NCBI GenBank assembly: GCA_019246455.1
Contig: JAFAQJ010000410.1
Location: 1 to 5,445 of the forward strand
Direction: 5' to 3'
Source: Pseudolabrys sp.
GTDB lineage: Bacteria > Pseudomonadota > Alphaproteobacteria > Rhizobiales > Xanthobacteraceae
DNA: 5,445 nucleotides
A program made the position numbers and the translations under genes. The notes beneath the pieces were generated by a model. That model searched no databases and was not told the origin of the DNA. It worked only from the letters and a program-made list of their open reading frames with translations. Of the stretch, positions 1 to 5,379 are shown one piece after another (the stretch's first letter is position 1; the number at the start of each line of letters is the position of its first letter).

Positions 1-2
1 TG

Positions 3-512
3 CGGCGTCTGAGGCAGAAATCCGACCTGCCAGTGATCTTCCTCACCTCCAAGGACGAGGAGATCGACGAATTGTTCGGCCTCAAGATGGGCGCCGACGA
101 TTTCATCCGCAAACCGTTTTCGCAGCGCCTGCTGGACGAGCGGGTCAAGGCGGTGATGCGGCGCATCAGCACGAAGGAAGGTGGTCCGGCCGCCAAGGAG
201 GCGGACGCCAAGGTGCTGGAGCGGGGGCTCCTGCGCATGGATCCGGAGCGCCACATCTGCACCTGGAAGGGCGAGCCGGTGACGCTGACCGTGACCGAAT
301 TCCTGATCCTGCAAGCGCTGGCGCAGCGCCCGGGCGTAGTCAAAAGCCGCAACGCGCTAATGGACGCCGCCTACGACGATCAGGTTTATGTCGACGACCG
401 CACGATCGACAGCCACATCAAGCGGCTTCGCAAGAAGTTCAAGGCCGTCGACGACGATTTCGAGATGATCGAGACTTTGTACGGCGTCGGTTACCGCTTC
501 AAGGAAGACTAA
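3..512 (+). CDS. chvI: ChvI (BvrR) OmpR-family response regulator, 5' end missing
   Basis: DNA-binding response regulator of the ChvG/ChvI two-component system; its kinase is encoded next door. The frame is open from base 3, so the gene runs in from the left. The GTG at 33 is an internal valine in the receiver motif [12 protein letters not shown], not a start. The 169 visible codons hold the second half of the receiver domain: the conserved Thr (FLTS) and the conserved Lys of RKPF. The phospho-accepting Asp lies upstream of the window. After a linker comes a winged-helix output domain of about 90 residues with [18 protein letters not shown], the recognition-helix stretch [16 protein letters not shown] and the terminal wing YGVGYRF. 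The [20 protein letters not shown] segment is what I recall of rhizobial ChvI. Known of the family: ChvI/BvrR controls envelope, exopolysaccharide, acid-response and host-interaction genes. The assignment is firm because chvG and hprK follow. Confidence 0.94.
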   Translation, partial: RRLRQKSDLPVIFLTSKDEEIDELFGLKMGADDFIRKPFSQRLLDERVKAVMRRISTKEGGPAAKEADAKVLERGLLRMDPERHICTWKGEPVTLTVTEFLILQALAQRPGVVKSRNALMDAAYDDQVYVDDRTIDSHIKRLRKKFKAVDDDFEMIETLYGVGYRFKED

Positions 513-535
513 GGCGCAAGAGCCTTTCTGGACCC

Positions 536-564
536 CTGACGCGGCCGTTGTGTTGCGGTAAAAT
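536..564 (+). promoter_or_regulatory. Candidate sigma-70 promoter upstream of chvG
   Basis: CTGACG at 536-541 (4 of 6 against TTGACA) and TAAAAT at 559-564 (5 of 6 against TATAAT) are separated by exactly 17 bases. They lie in the 94-bp gap between chvI and chvG. Transcription would start near 571 and give a leader of about 36 bases before the GTG at 607. This would let chvG be transcribed apart from chvI. Found by eye, with no expression evidence. Confidence 0.4.
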
Positions 565-606
565 TCGAGCTCCACGCACACACTATCCCGAACCATGGGA
601 CGCTAA

Positions 607-2382
607 GTGCTCGATCGATTGACCGAACTGACCGCAAAGCCCGTGGAAGCCGAACGGCCGCCCGAGGCAGCGACCGCGCCCTCGGAAGGCTGGGTGCGCC
701 GCGCCCTGCGCTCGACCTGGAAATTCATCGTCGAGCAAAGCTTCTCGAGCCTCACGCGACGCATCGTCATTCTCAATCTCGCCGGTCTGATCGCGCTGCT
801 CAGCGGCGTCCTTTACCTGTCGCAATTTCGCGCCGGGCTGATCGACGCGCGCGTGCAGAGCTTGCTAGTGCAAGGCGAGATCATCGCCGGCGCGATCGCG
901 GCCTCGGCGACCGTCGAAAATGAATCGATCACCATCGATCCCGAACGCCTGCTCGAACTGCAGACCGGCGAAAGCTATGGCCCCAACGACGAGGCCCTCT
1001 ACGGTCTCGAATTTCCAATCAATCCCGAACGCGTCGCGCCGGTGCTGCGGCGCCTAATCTCACCGACCAAGACGCGCGCGCGCATCTACGATCGCGATGG
1101 CGTCCTCATTATCGACAGCCGCAATCTTTATGGCCGCGGCGACGTGTTGCGGTTCGATCTGCCACCGCCGGACGCCGAAAATCCGGGCCTGGTGGAGCGC
1201 ACCATGACGGCGATCCGACGCTGGTTCGGCCGGGGCGAACTCCCGATTTACAAAGAGCTCGGGCCCGACAATGGCAAAGGCTACCAGGAAGTGCAGCAGG
1301 CGCTCGGCGGCGCACACGCCGCGATGGTGCGCGTCAACGACCGCGGGGAAATTATCGTTTCGGTCGCCGTGCCTGTGCAGCGCTTTCGCGCGGTGCGAGG
1401 CGTCCTGATGCTGTCGACGCAAGGCGCCGACATCGACGACATGGTCGAGGCCGAGCGTCTTGCCATCGTCAAGGTGTTCTTGGTCGCCGCCTGCGTCATG
1501 GTGCTGTTGTCGATCCTGCTCGCCGGCACAATTGCCGGGCCGGTGCGGCGTCTGGCCGACAGCGCCGAGCGCGTGCGGCGCCGGATTCGCACCCGCGTGC
1601 AGATTCCGGATTTCACGCGGCGGCGCGACGAGATTGGGCATTTGTCGGGGGCGCTGCGCGACATGACCGATGCGCTTTATGCGCGTATCGAGGCGATCGA
1701 GAGCTTCGCCGCCGATGTGGCGCACGAGCTCAAGAACCCGCTGACGTCGTTGCGCTCGGCGGTCGAAACCTTGCCGCGCGTGAAGTCCGACGAAAGCCGG
1801 CAACGCCTGCTCGCCGTCATCATGCATGACGTGAAACGCCTCGACCGCCTAATCACCGACATTTCCGACGCCAGCCGGCTCGACGCCGAGTTGCAGCGCA
1901 ACGAGGCGGCGCCGGTCGATCTTGCCAAGCTGCTCGAAAATCTTGTCGTCGCAGCCAACGAAGTGCCGCGCGACGGGATCAAGACGACGCTGGCGTTCGA
2001 AGGGGCCCGTACCGAGAATTTCAAGGTGCCGGGGCACGATTCACGGCTCGGTCAGGTGGTCAGCAACTTAATCGATAACGCATGCTCGTTTTCGCCGCCG
2101 GGCGGCACGGTCCGCGTGACGTGCCGGCGCGTTCGCGACAATGTCGAAATCATCGTCGACGACGACGGTCCCGGAGTTCCGCCAGACGCTTTCGACAAAA
2201 TCTTCGAGCGTTTTTACACCGACCGGCCCGAACAGGGTTTTGGCCAGAACTCCGGCCTCGGTCTGTCAATCTCCAAACAGATTGTCGAGGCGCATGGCGG
2301 CACCCTTACCGTCGACAATCGCAAAGGCGCGGATGGCCGCGTGCTCGGCGCACGTTTTATTGTGCGTTTGCCGGCGATGTGA
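607..2382 (+). CDS. chvG: ChvG (BvrS) membrane sensor histidine kinase
   Basis: Inner-membrane sensor kinase that phosphorylates ChvI. The 591-residue protein has a cytoplasmic N-terminal tail (1-50), a first membrane segment at about 53-72, a periplasmic sensing domain at about 73-285, a second membrane segment at about 286-308 and a HAMP linker. The dimerisation/phosphotransfer helix has the H-box AHELKNPL with His373 as phosphorylation site. The ATPase domain shows N-box NLIDNA (Asn487, Asn491), G1 box DDDGPGVP (518-525), F box (FDKIFERFYTDRP) and G2 box SGLGLSI (549-555). All catalytic motifs are intact. Family knowledge: in Sinorhizobium and Agrobacterium the periplasmic protein ExoR restrains ChvG; whether this organism has ExoR cannot be seen here. 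The start is GTG at 607, since an in-frame TAA lies directly before it at 604-606. A weak GGGA (597-600) sits six bases upstream. A TTG at 619 is a less likely alternative. Confidence 0.94.
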   Translation: MLDRLTELTAKPVEAERPPEAATAPSEGWVRRALRSTWKFIVEQSFSSLTRRIVILNLAGLIALLSGVLYLSQFRAGLIDARVQSLLVQGEIIAGAIAASATVENESITIDPERLLELQTGESYGPNDEALYGLEFPINPERVAPVLRRLISPTKTRARIYDRDGVLIIDSRNLYGRGDVLRFDLPPPDAENPGLVERTMTAIRRWFGRGELPIYKELGPDNGKGYQEVQQALGGAHAAMVRVNDRGEIIVSVAVPVQRFRAVRGVLMLSTQGADIDDMVEAERLAIVKVFLVAACVMVLLSILLAGTIAGPVRRLADSAERVRRRIRTRVQIPDFTRRRDEIGHLSGALRDMTDALYARIEAIESFAADVAHELKNPLTSLRSAVETLPRVKSDESRQRLLAVIMHDVKRLDRLITDISDASRLDAELQRNEAAPVDLAKLLENLVVAANEVPRDGIKTTLAFEGARTENFKVPGHDSRLGQVVSNLIDNACSFSPPGGTVRVTCRRVRDNVEIIVDDDGPGVPPDAFDKIFERFYTDRPEQGFGQNSGLGLSISKQIVEAHGGTLTVDNRKGADGRVLGARFIVRLPAM

Positions 2383-2846
2383 TGGCGGACACCGCCGCCA
2401 ACCTGACGCCAACCGTTCATGCCAGCGCCGTTCTGGTTGGCCCACACGCCGTTTTGATCCGCGGCGCGTCCGGCGCCGGTAAATCTTCGCTCGCGCTTGA
2501 TTTGCTTCAGGCGGCTGCCACGGGCGCCCTACGCTTCGCGCGGCTCGTCGCCGACGATCGCTGTCACCTCGAGGCGAGAGCAGGCCGGCTGCTGGTGCGG
2601 CCGGCGCCCCAGCTCGCCGGGCTCATCGAGGTGCGCGGTCTGGGCATCCGTCAGCTTCCCTACGAACCGGTCGCTGTTGTCGGACTTGTGATCGACCTCG
2701 GGGCGGCCAGCGAGCGCATGCCGGCCAAAGTGGACGAACCGACCAAAATGCTTGGGATTGCGGTCCGCCGGCTGGCTGTAGCGGGCGGAAGCGAGGCTTT
2801 GCGAGCCATATTGGCTGTTTTCCGCATCCCGGCAGCCGGCATTTGA
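2382..2846 (+). CDS. hprK: HprK, short C-terminal-domain-only HPr kinase/phosphorylase
   Basis: Cytoplasmic ATP-dependent enzyme that phosphorylates HPr on its regulatory serine and may reverse the reaction. The protein is 154 residues, against about 310 for the Firmicutes enzyme. The N-terminal half is absent and only the catalytic domain remains, the usual alphaproteobacterial form. Visible motifs are Walker A GASGAGKSS (28-36, Lys34), the acidic VADD (56-59) and the family signature GLIEVRGLGI (80-89). His13, just ahead of the first strand, aligns by eye with a conserved His before the P-loop of longer HprKs. The ATG at 2382 shares its A with the chvG stop (TGATG), so translation is probably coupled. 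An in-frame extension upstream to 2082 would lie inside chvG and lacks family similarity. The target serine is present in the HPr encoded 642 bases downstream. Family assignment is firm; the balance of kinase and phosphorylase activity cannot be judged. Confidence 0.92.
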   Translation: MADTAANLTPTVHASAVLVGPHAVLIRGASGAGKSSLALDLLQAAATGALRFARLVADDRCHLEARAGRLLVRPAPQLAGLIEVRGLGIRQLPYEPVAVVGLVIDLGAASERMPAKVDEPTKMLGIAVRRLAVAGGSEALRAILAVFRIPAAGI

Positions 2847-2890
2847 CGGGCGTTTCGGCCCGGGCTACCACCCGCGCCGCGAAATCACCC

Positions 2891-2919
2891 CTTGGCTAGT
2901 TGGGAAAAAGTAACCATAT
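2891..2919 (+). promoter_or_regulatory. Candidate promoter of manX-ptsH
   Basis: CTTGGC (2891-2896) and CCATAT (2914-2919) are separated by 17 bases. Each differs at one position from the CTTGAC-N17-CTATAT consensus known for housekeeping promoters in Sinorhizobium meliloti. Transcription would begin near 2926. It is in the only long non-coding gap of the block, 243 bp between hprK and manX, and leaves a leader of about 165 bases. The manX-ptsH pair can therefore probably be transcribed separately from chvG-hprK. Predicted by eye only. Confidence 0.55.
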
Positions 2920-2921
2920 CG

Positions 2922-2936
2922 GCCCTAGATTAGGGC
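2922..2936. repeat. Perfect 6-3-6 inverted repeat over the predicted manX start site
   Basis: GCCCTA (2922-2927), spacer GAT, then TAGGGC (2931-2936) form a perfect dyad. It begins two bases after the predicted -10 element, so it is centred almost on the predicted +1. That is where a repressor operator could act. If transcription instead starts further upstream, the same bases would form an RNA hairpin with a GAU triloop. Function is inferred from position only. Confidence 0.4.
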
Positions 2937-2958
2937 ATGAGCGAAGCCGCCAGCCCTC

Positions 2959-3010
2959 GGGTTTCTCCCTCATATTGCGATGCAATAGGGCGAACTCGCC
3001 CGGAGAACCC
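2959..3010 (+). promoter_or_regulatory. Structured manX leader, candidate three-way RNA junction
   Basis: An outer stem pairs 2959-2968 (GGGTTTCTCC) with 3002-3010 (GGAGAACCC): nine Watson-Crick pairs with T2964 bulged. It encloses two hairpins that touch each other. One is TATTGC (2973-2978), loop GAT, GCAATA (2982-2987); the other is GGGCG (2988-2992), loop AACT, CGCCC (2997-3001). Only the four bases 2969-2972 remain unpaired at the junction. The pairing is read directly from the sequence. That it forms, or that it regulates manX translation or transcription, is inference. I do not recognise it as a known riboswitch class. Confidence 0.4.
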
Positions 3011-3055
3011 CCCTTGTGCCAGAGCTTTAGATGGTCAAGATGAGCGGCCTTTCGT

Positions 3056-3083
3056 GCGGCGCACCCATCGCGCCCGCGAGGAG
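3056..3083 (+). promoter_or_regulatory. manX ribosome binding site with abutting hairpin
   Basis: GAGGAG at 3078-3083 is a strong Shine-Dalgarno sequence six bases before the ATG at 3090, and it decides the manX start. Just upstream, GCGGCGC (3056-3062) can pair with GCGCCCGC (3070-3077) through seven base pairs with one bulged C, across a seven-base loop. This hairpin ends at the base before the GAGGAG, so it could affect ribosome access. The Shine-Dalgarno is clear; a role for the hairpin is speculative. Confidence 0.5.
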
Positions 3084-3089
3084 TTGGTG

Positions 3090-3491
3090 ATGATCGGCCT
3101 CGTTCTAGTGACGCACGGCAAGCTCGCCGTCGAGTTTCGCTCTGCGCTGGAACACGTCGTTGGACCACAGCGTCAAATCGAAGCCGTCACCATCGGCCCT
3201 GATGACGATGCCGAGCAGGCCCGCAAGCAAATCGTCGAAGCCGTCAAGCGCGTCGACAGCGGCCAAGGCGTCGCGATCCTGACCGACATGTTTGGCGGCA
3301 CCCCATCCAACCTCGCGATCTCGGTGATGTCCCAGCCCAAAGTCGAAGTGCTGGCGGGCATCAATCTGCCGATGCTGATCAAGCTCGCCAAAGTCCGTGA
3401 AACCTGCCCGCTCGAACAGGCCGTCGCCGCGGCCCAGGAAGCCGGCCGCAAATATTGTACGATCGCCAGCCGGGTTCTGACCGGTAAATGA
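3090..3491 (+). CDS. manX: Mannose-family PTS EIIA component (ManX-like)
   Basis: Cytoplasmic EIIA domain of the mannose phosphotransferase family, 133 residues, with no fused EIIB domain. It accepts phosphate from HPr on His9 in the N-terminal motif GLVLVTHGKLA, equivalent to His10 of E. coli ManX. The second active-site motif LTDMFGGTPSN (64-74) is present; Asp66 is the conserved acidic partner of the histidine. No EIIB or EIIC gene is in the window. As in other Hyphomicrobiales this protein is probably a regulatory endpoint of an incomplete PTS rather than part of a sugar transporter. The start is ATG at 3090, chosen for its Shine-Dalgarno and because the family begins just before the first beta strand. 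The frame stays open to an ATG at 2937, but those 51 residues show no family similarity and lie in the structured leader. It overlaps ptsH by four bases, so the two are translated together. Confidence 0.92.
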   Translation: MIGLVLVTHGKLAVEFRSALEHVVGPQRQIEAVTIGPDDDAEQARKQIVEAVKRVDSGQGVAILTDMFGGTPSNLAISVMSQPKVEVLAGINLPMLIKLAKVRETCPLEQAVAAAQEAGRKYCTIASRVLTGK

Positions 3492-3805
3492 GCGACCAAG
3501 CTCCCGCCGGTCCAGCACGGGATCAGCCGGAAGACGCCCTCTCGAGGGACATCGAAATCGTCAACAAGAAGGGCCTGCATGCGCGGGCCTCGGCGAAGTT
3601 CGTACAGACCGCTGAGCAATTCGACGCTGCTGTCACTGTGACCAAGGGCCATGAATCGGTCGGCGGCACCTCGATCATGGGTTTGATGATGCTCGCGGCC
3701 GGGCCCGGCACCTGGATCACGATCAAAGCCAGTGGGCCGGACGCTGCCGCCGCAATGGAAGCGCTCTGCGACCTCGTCTCGACGCGGTTCGGCGAAGAAG
3801 AATAG
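3488..3805 (+). CDS. ptsH: HPr phosphocarrier protein
   Basis: Small cytoplasmic phosphocarrier of the PTS. The active-site histidine is His31 in NKKGLHARASAKF, phosphorylated by enzyme I. The regulatory serine is Ser62 in GGTSIMGLM, the site used by HprK. The spacing of 31 residues equals that between His15 and Ser46 of classical HPr, so both phosphorylation sites are kept. The protein is 105 residues against about 88 for classical HPr; the extra length is mainly an N-terminal tail of about 16 residues rich in Ala, Pro and acidic residues. Such tails are common in alphaproteobacterial HPr. Its ATG lies in the overlap ATGA with the manX stop, without a strong Shine-Dalgarno, which suggests translational coupling. 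With HprK and EIIA-Man nearby, its job is probably to link phosphoenolpyruvate or energy state to regulation. Confidence 0.94.
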   Translation: MSDQAPAGPARDQPEDALSRDIEIVNKKGLHARASAKFVQTAEQFDAAVTVTKGHESVGGTSIMGLMMLAAGPGTWITIKASGPDAAAAMEALCDLVSTRFGEEE

Positions 3806-3816
3806 CCGCTCCAGCT

Positions 3817-3836
3817 ATATAAAGATTTCCTTATAT
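3817..3836. promoter_or_regulatory. Candidate operator upstream of ahcY (20-bp AT-rich palindrome)
   Basis: ATATAAAGATTTCCTTATAT is an imperfect palindrome in which 16 of 20 positions are symmetric, with perfect outer arms ATATAA and TTATAT. It is the most AT-rich spot in a GC-rich window, between ptsH and ahcY. It ends 77 bases before the ahcY start and five bases before the predicted -35 element. Family knowledge: ArsR-type regulators SahR and SamR, responding to S-adenosylhomocysteine or S-adenosylmethionine, control ahcY and methionine-cycle genes in Proteobacteria. From memory their sites in this class are AT-rich dyads of this kind. The link to SahR/SamR is inference. Confidence 0.5.
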
Positions 3837-3841
3837 GTGCA

Positions 3842-3870
3842 TTGCGGCTTCGGGCTTGGCCTGTTATAGG
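3842..3870 (+). promoter_or_regulatory. Possible ahcY promoter
   Basis: TTGCGG (3842-3847, 3 of 6 matches) and TATAGG (3865-3870, 4 of 6) are separated by 17 bases and lie just downstream of the palindrome at 3817-3836. Transcription would start near 3877, giving a leader of about 37 bases. The match is only moderate. An exact CTATAT at 3815-3820 inside the palindrome region could be an alternative -10, but I see no -35 at a suitable distance from it. Confidence 0.35.
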
Positions 3871-3904
3871 CACGGCCATCCAAAACCATTCCAGTTCAGT
3901 TCAC

Positions 3905-3908
3905 AGGA
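3905..3908 (+). promoter_or_regulatory. ahcY ribosome binding site
   Basis: AGGA ends five bases before the ATG at 3914. It supports that start over the in-frame TTG at 3842, which would add 24 residues unlike the family and overlap the promoter region. Confidence 0.6.
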
Positions 3909-3913
3909 CGCTC

Positions 3914-5347
3914 ATGACCGCCGCTGCCGCCAAGAAGCCCTCGACCGCCGCCGTTGAATACATTGTCAAAGACATCGGCCTTGCCGAATTCGGCCGCAAG
4001 GAAATCGACATCGCCGAGACCGAGATGCCTGGGCTGATGGCGGTCCGCAAGGAATATGCATCCCAGCAGCCGCTCAAGGGCGCGCGCATCGCCGGATCGC
4101 TACATATGACGATCCAGACCGCCGTGCTGATCGAGACGCTGAAAGTTCTCGGCGCCGACGTACGTTGGGTCTCCTGCAACATCTATTCGACGCAGGATCA
4201 CGCCGCCGCGGCGATCGCCGCCGCCGGCACGCCGGTGTTCGCCATCAAGGGCGAGACGCTCAAGGACTACTGGGATTACACCGCCAAGCTGTTCGACTGG
4301 CACGGCGGCGGCATGCCGAACATGATCCTCGATGACGGCGGCGACGCCACGTTGTTCGTGCATCTCGGCGTTAAGGCCGAGAACGGTGAGCATTCGTTCC
4401 TCGACAAAGCGAGCTCCGAAGAAGAAGAAATCCTGTTCGCGCTGATCAAGCGCATGCTCAAGGAAAAGCCGAAGGGCTGGTTCGGACAACTCGCCAAATC
4501 GATCAAGGGCGTTTCGGAAGAGACCACCACCGGTGTGCATCGCCTTTACATCATGGCGAAGGAAGGCCGGCTCCTCTTCCCGGCAATCAACGTCAACGAC
4601 AGCGTCACCAAGTCGAAGTTCGACAACCTCTATGGTTGCCGTGAATCGCTGGTCGACGGCATCCGCCGCGGCACCGACGTGATGATGGCGGGCAAGGTTG
4701 CGATGGTCGCAGGTTTCGGTGACGTCGGCAAAGGCTCGGCCGCTTCGCTGCGCCAAGCCGGCTGCCGCGTGATGGTGTCGGAGATCGACCCGATCTGCGC
4801 GCTACAGGCGGCGATGGAAGGTTACGAGGTCACGACGATGGAAGACGCAGCCAAGCGCGCCGACATCTTCGTCACCGCGACTGGCAACAGAGACGTCATT
4901 ACGATCGACCATATGCGCGCGATGAAGGATCGCGCGATTGTTTGCAACATCGGTCACTTTGATAACGAGATTCAAGTCGCCGGCCTCAAGAATCTGAAAT
5001 GGGTCAACATCAAGCCTCAGGTCGACGAAATCGAATTCCCGGACGGCCACCGCATCATCCTTCTCTCAGAAGGCCGCCTGGTGAATCTTGGTAACGCGAT
5101 GGGGCACCCAAGCTTCGTGATGTCGGCTTCGTTCTCCAACCAAGTGCTGGCGCAAATCGAACTGTGGGCCAACTCGAAAGGCTATGAGAAGAAGGTCTAT
5201 ACGCTGCCGAAGCGCCTCGACGAGGCGGTGGCACGGCTGCATCTCGAGAAGATCGGCGTGAAGTTGACCAAGTTGCGAGCCGATCAGGCCGCCTATATCG
5301 ACGTGCCAGTCGAAGGCCCGTTCAAGGCCGATCACTACCGGTACTAA
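3914..5347 (+). CDS. ahcY: S-adenosylhomocysteinase (SAH hydrolase)
   Basis: NAD-dependent cytoplasmic enzyme that splits S-adenosylhomocysteine into homocysteine and adenosine, relieving product inhibition of methyltransferases. The protein has 477 residues. Active-site residues known from the human enzyme are all present: His64 (SLHMT), Asp141 (LDDGGD), Glu203 (SEETTTG), Lys233, Asp237, Asn238 and Cys242 ([11 protein letters not shown]). The NAD-binding motif GFGDVGKG is at 267-274 with Glu290 at the end of the next strand. The C-terminal tail KADHYRY keeps Lys471 and Tyr475, which reach the NAD of the neighbouring subunit. Between Asp141 and Glu203 there are about 37 more residues than in the human enzyme, the insertion typical of bacterial and plant forms. 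ATG at 3914 is chosen for its AGGA and the usual N-terminus. It lies 108 bases after ptsH and probably has its own promoter and operator. Confidence 0.97.
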   Translation: MTAAAAKKPSTAAVEYIVKDIGLAEFGRKEIDIAETEMPGLMAVRKEYASQQPLKGARIAGSLHMTIQTAVLIETLKVLGADVRWVSCNIYSTQDHAAAAIAAAGTPVFAIKGETLKDYWDYTAKLFDWHGGGMPNMILDDGGDATLFVHLGVKAENGEHSFLDKASSEEEEILFALIKRMLKEKPKGWFGQLAKSIKGVSEETTTGVHRLYIMAKEGRLLFPAINVNDSVTKSKFDNLYGCRESLVDGIRRGTDVMMAGKVAMVAGFGDVGKGSAASLRQAGCRVMVSEIDPICALQAAMEGYEVTTMEDAAKRADIFVTATGNRDVITIDHMRAMKDRAIVCNIGHFDNEIQVAGLKNLKWVNIKPQVDEIEFPDGHRIILLSEGRLVNLGNAMGHPSFVMSASFSNQVLAQIELWANSKGYEKKVYTLPKRLDEAVARLHLEKIGVKLTKLRADQAAYIDVPVEGPFKADHYRY

Positions 5348-5379
5348 GAAGCGCGCACGAATGTATCGGCATCACGGCA

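Noticed and set aside
511..526. Hairpin AAGGC-GCAAGA-GCCTT after the chvI stop as a terminator
   Set aside because: Only five base pairs and followed by TCTGG rather than a T-tract. Too weak to call.
1060..1827. 255-codon open frame on the minus strand inside chvG
   Set aside because: Shadow of a GC-rich gene: the plus strand has full kinase motifs, and the minus frame is rich in His, Arg and Ala with no recognisable domain.
2082..2381. In-frame extension of hprK into chvG from 2082
   Set aside because: It lies wholly within the chvG coding region in another frame and gives an Arg-rich sequence with no HprK similarity. The TGATG overlap at 2380-2384 is the natural start.
2847..2862. Hairpin CGGGC-GTTTCG-GCCCG right after the hprK stop as a terminator
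   Set aside because: Five GC pairs but no T-tract follows, so it is not a convincing intrinsic terminator. It might slow polymerase, but this cannot be supported.
2937..3089. In-frame N-terminal extension of manX starting at ATG 2937
   Set aside because: The added 51 residues do not resemble the EIIA-Man family, which begins at the first strand. A strong GAGGAG precedes the ATG at 3090, and 2937 is only about 11 bases after the predicted transcription start.
3842..3913. TTG start for ahcY at 3842
   Set aside because: It would add 24 residues absent from the family and cover the promoter region. The AGGA-supported ATG at 3914 fits better.
3806..3913. SAH or SAM riboswitch upstream of ahcY
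   Set aside because: I looked for the conserved core of the SAH riboswitch and for SAM-II-like elements and saw neither. The AT-rich palindrome fits a protein operator better.
4100..4756. 218-codon open frame on the minus strand inside ahcY
   Set aside because: It lies opposite highly conserved SAH hydrolase sequence and has no recognisable fold or start signal.
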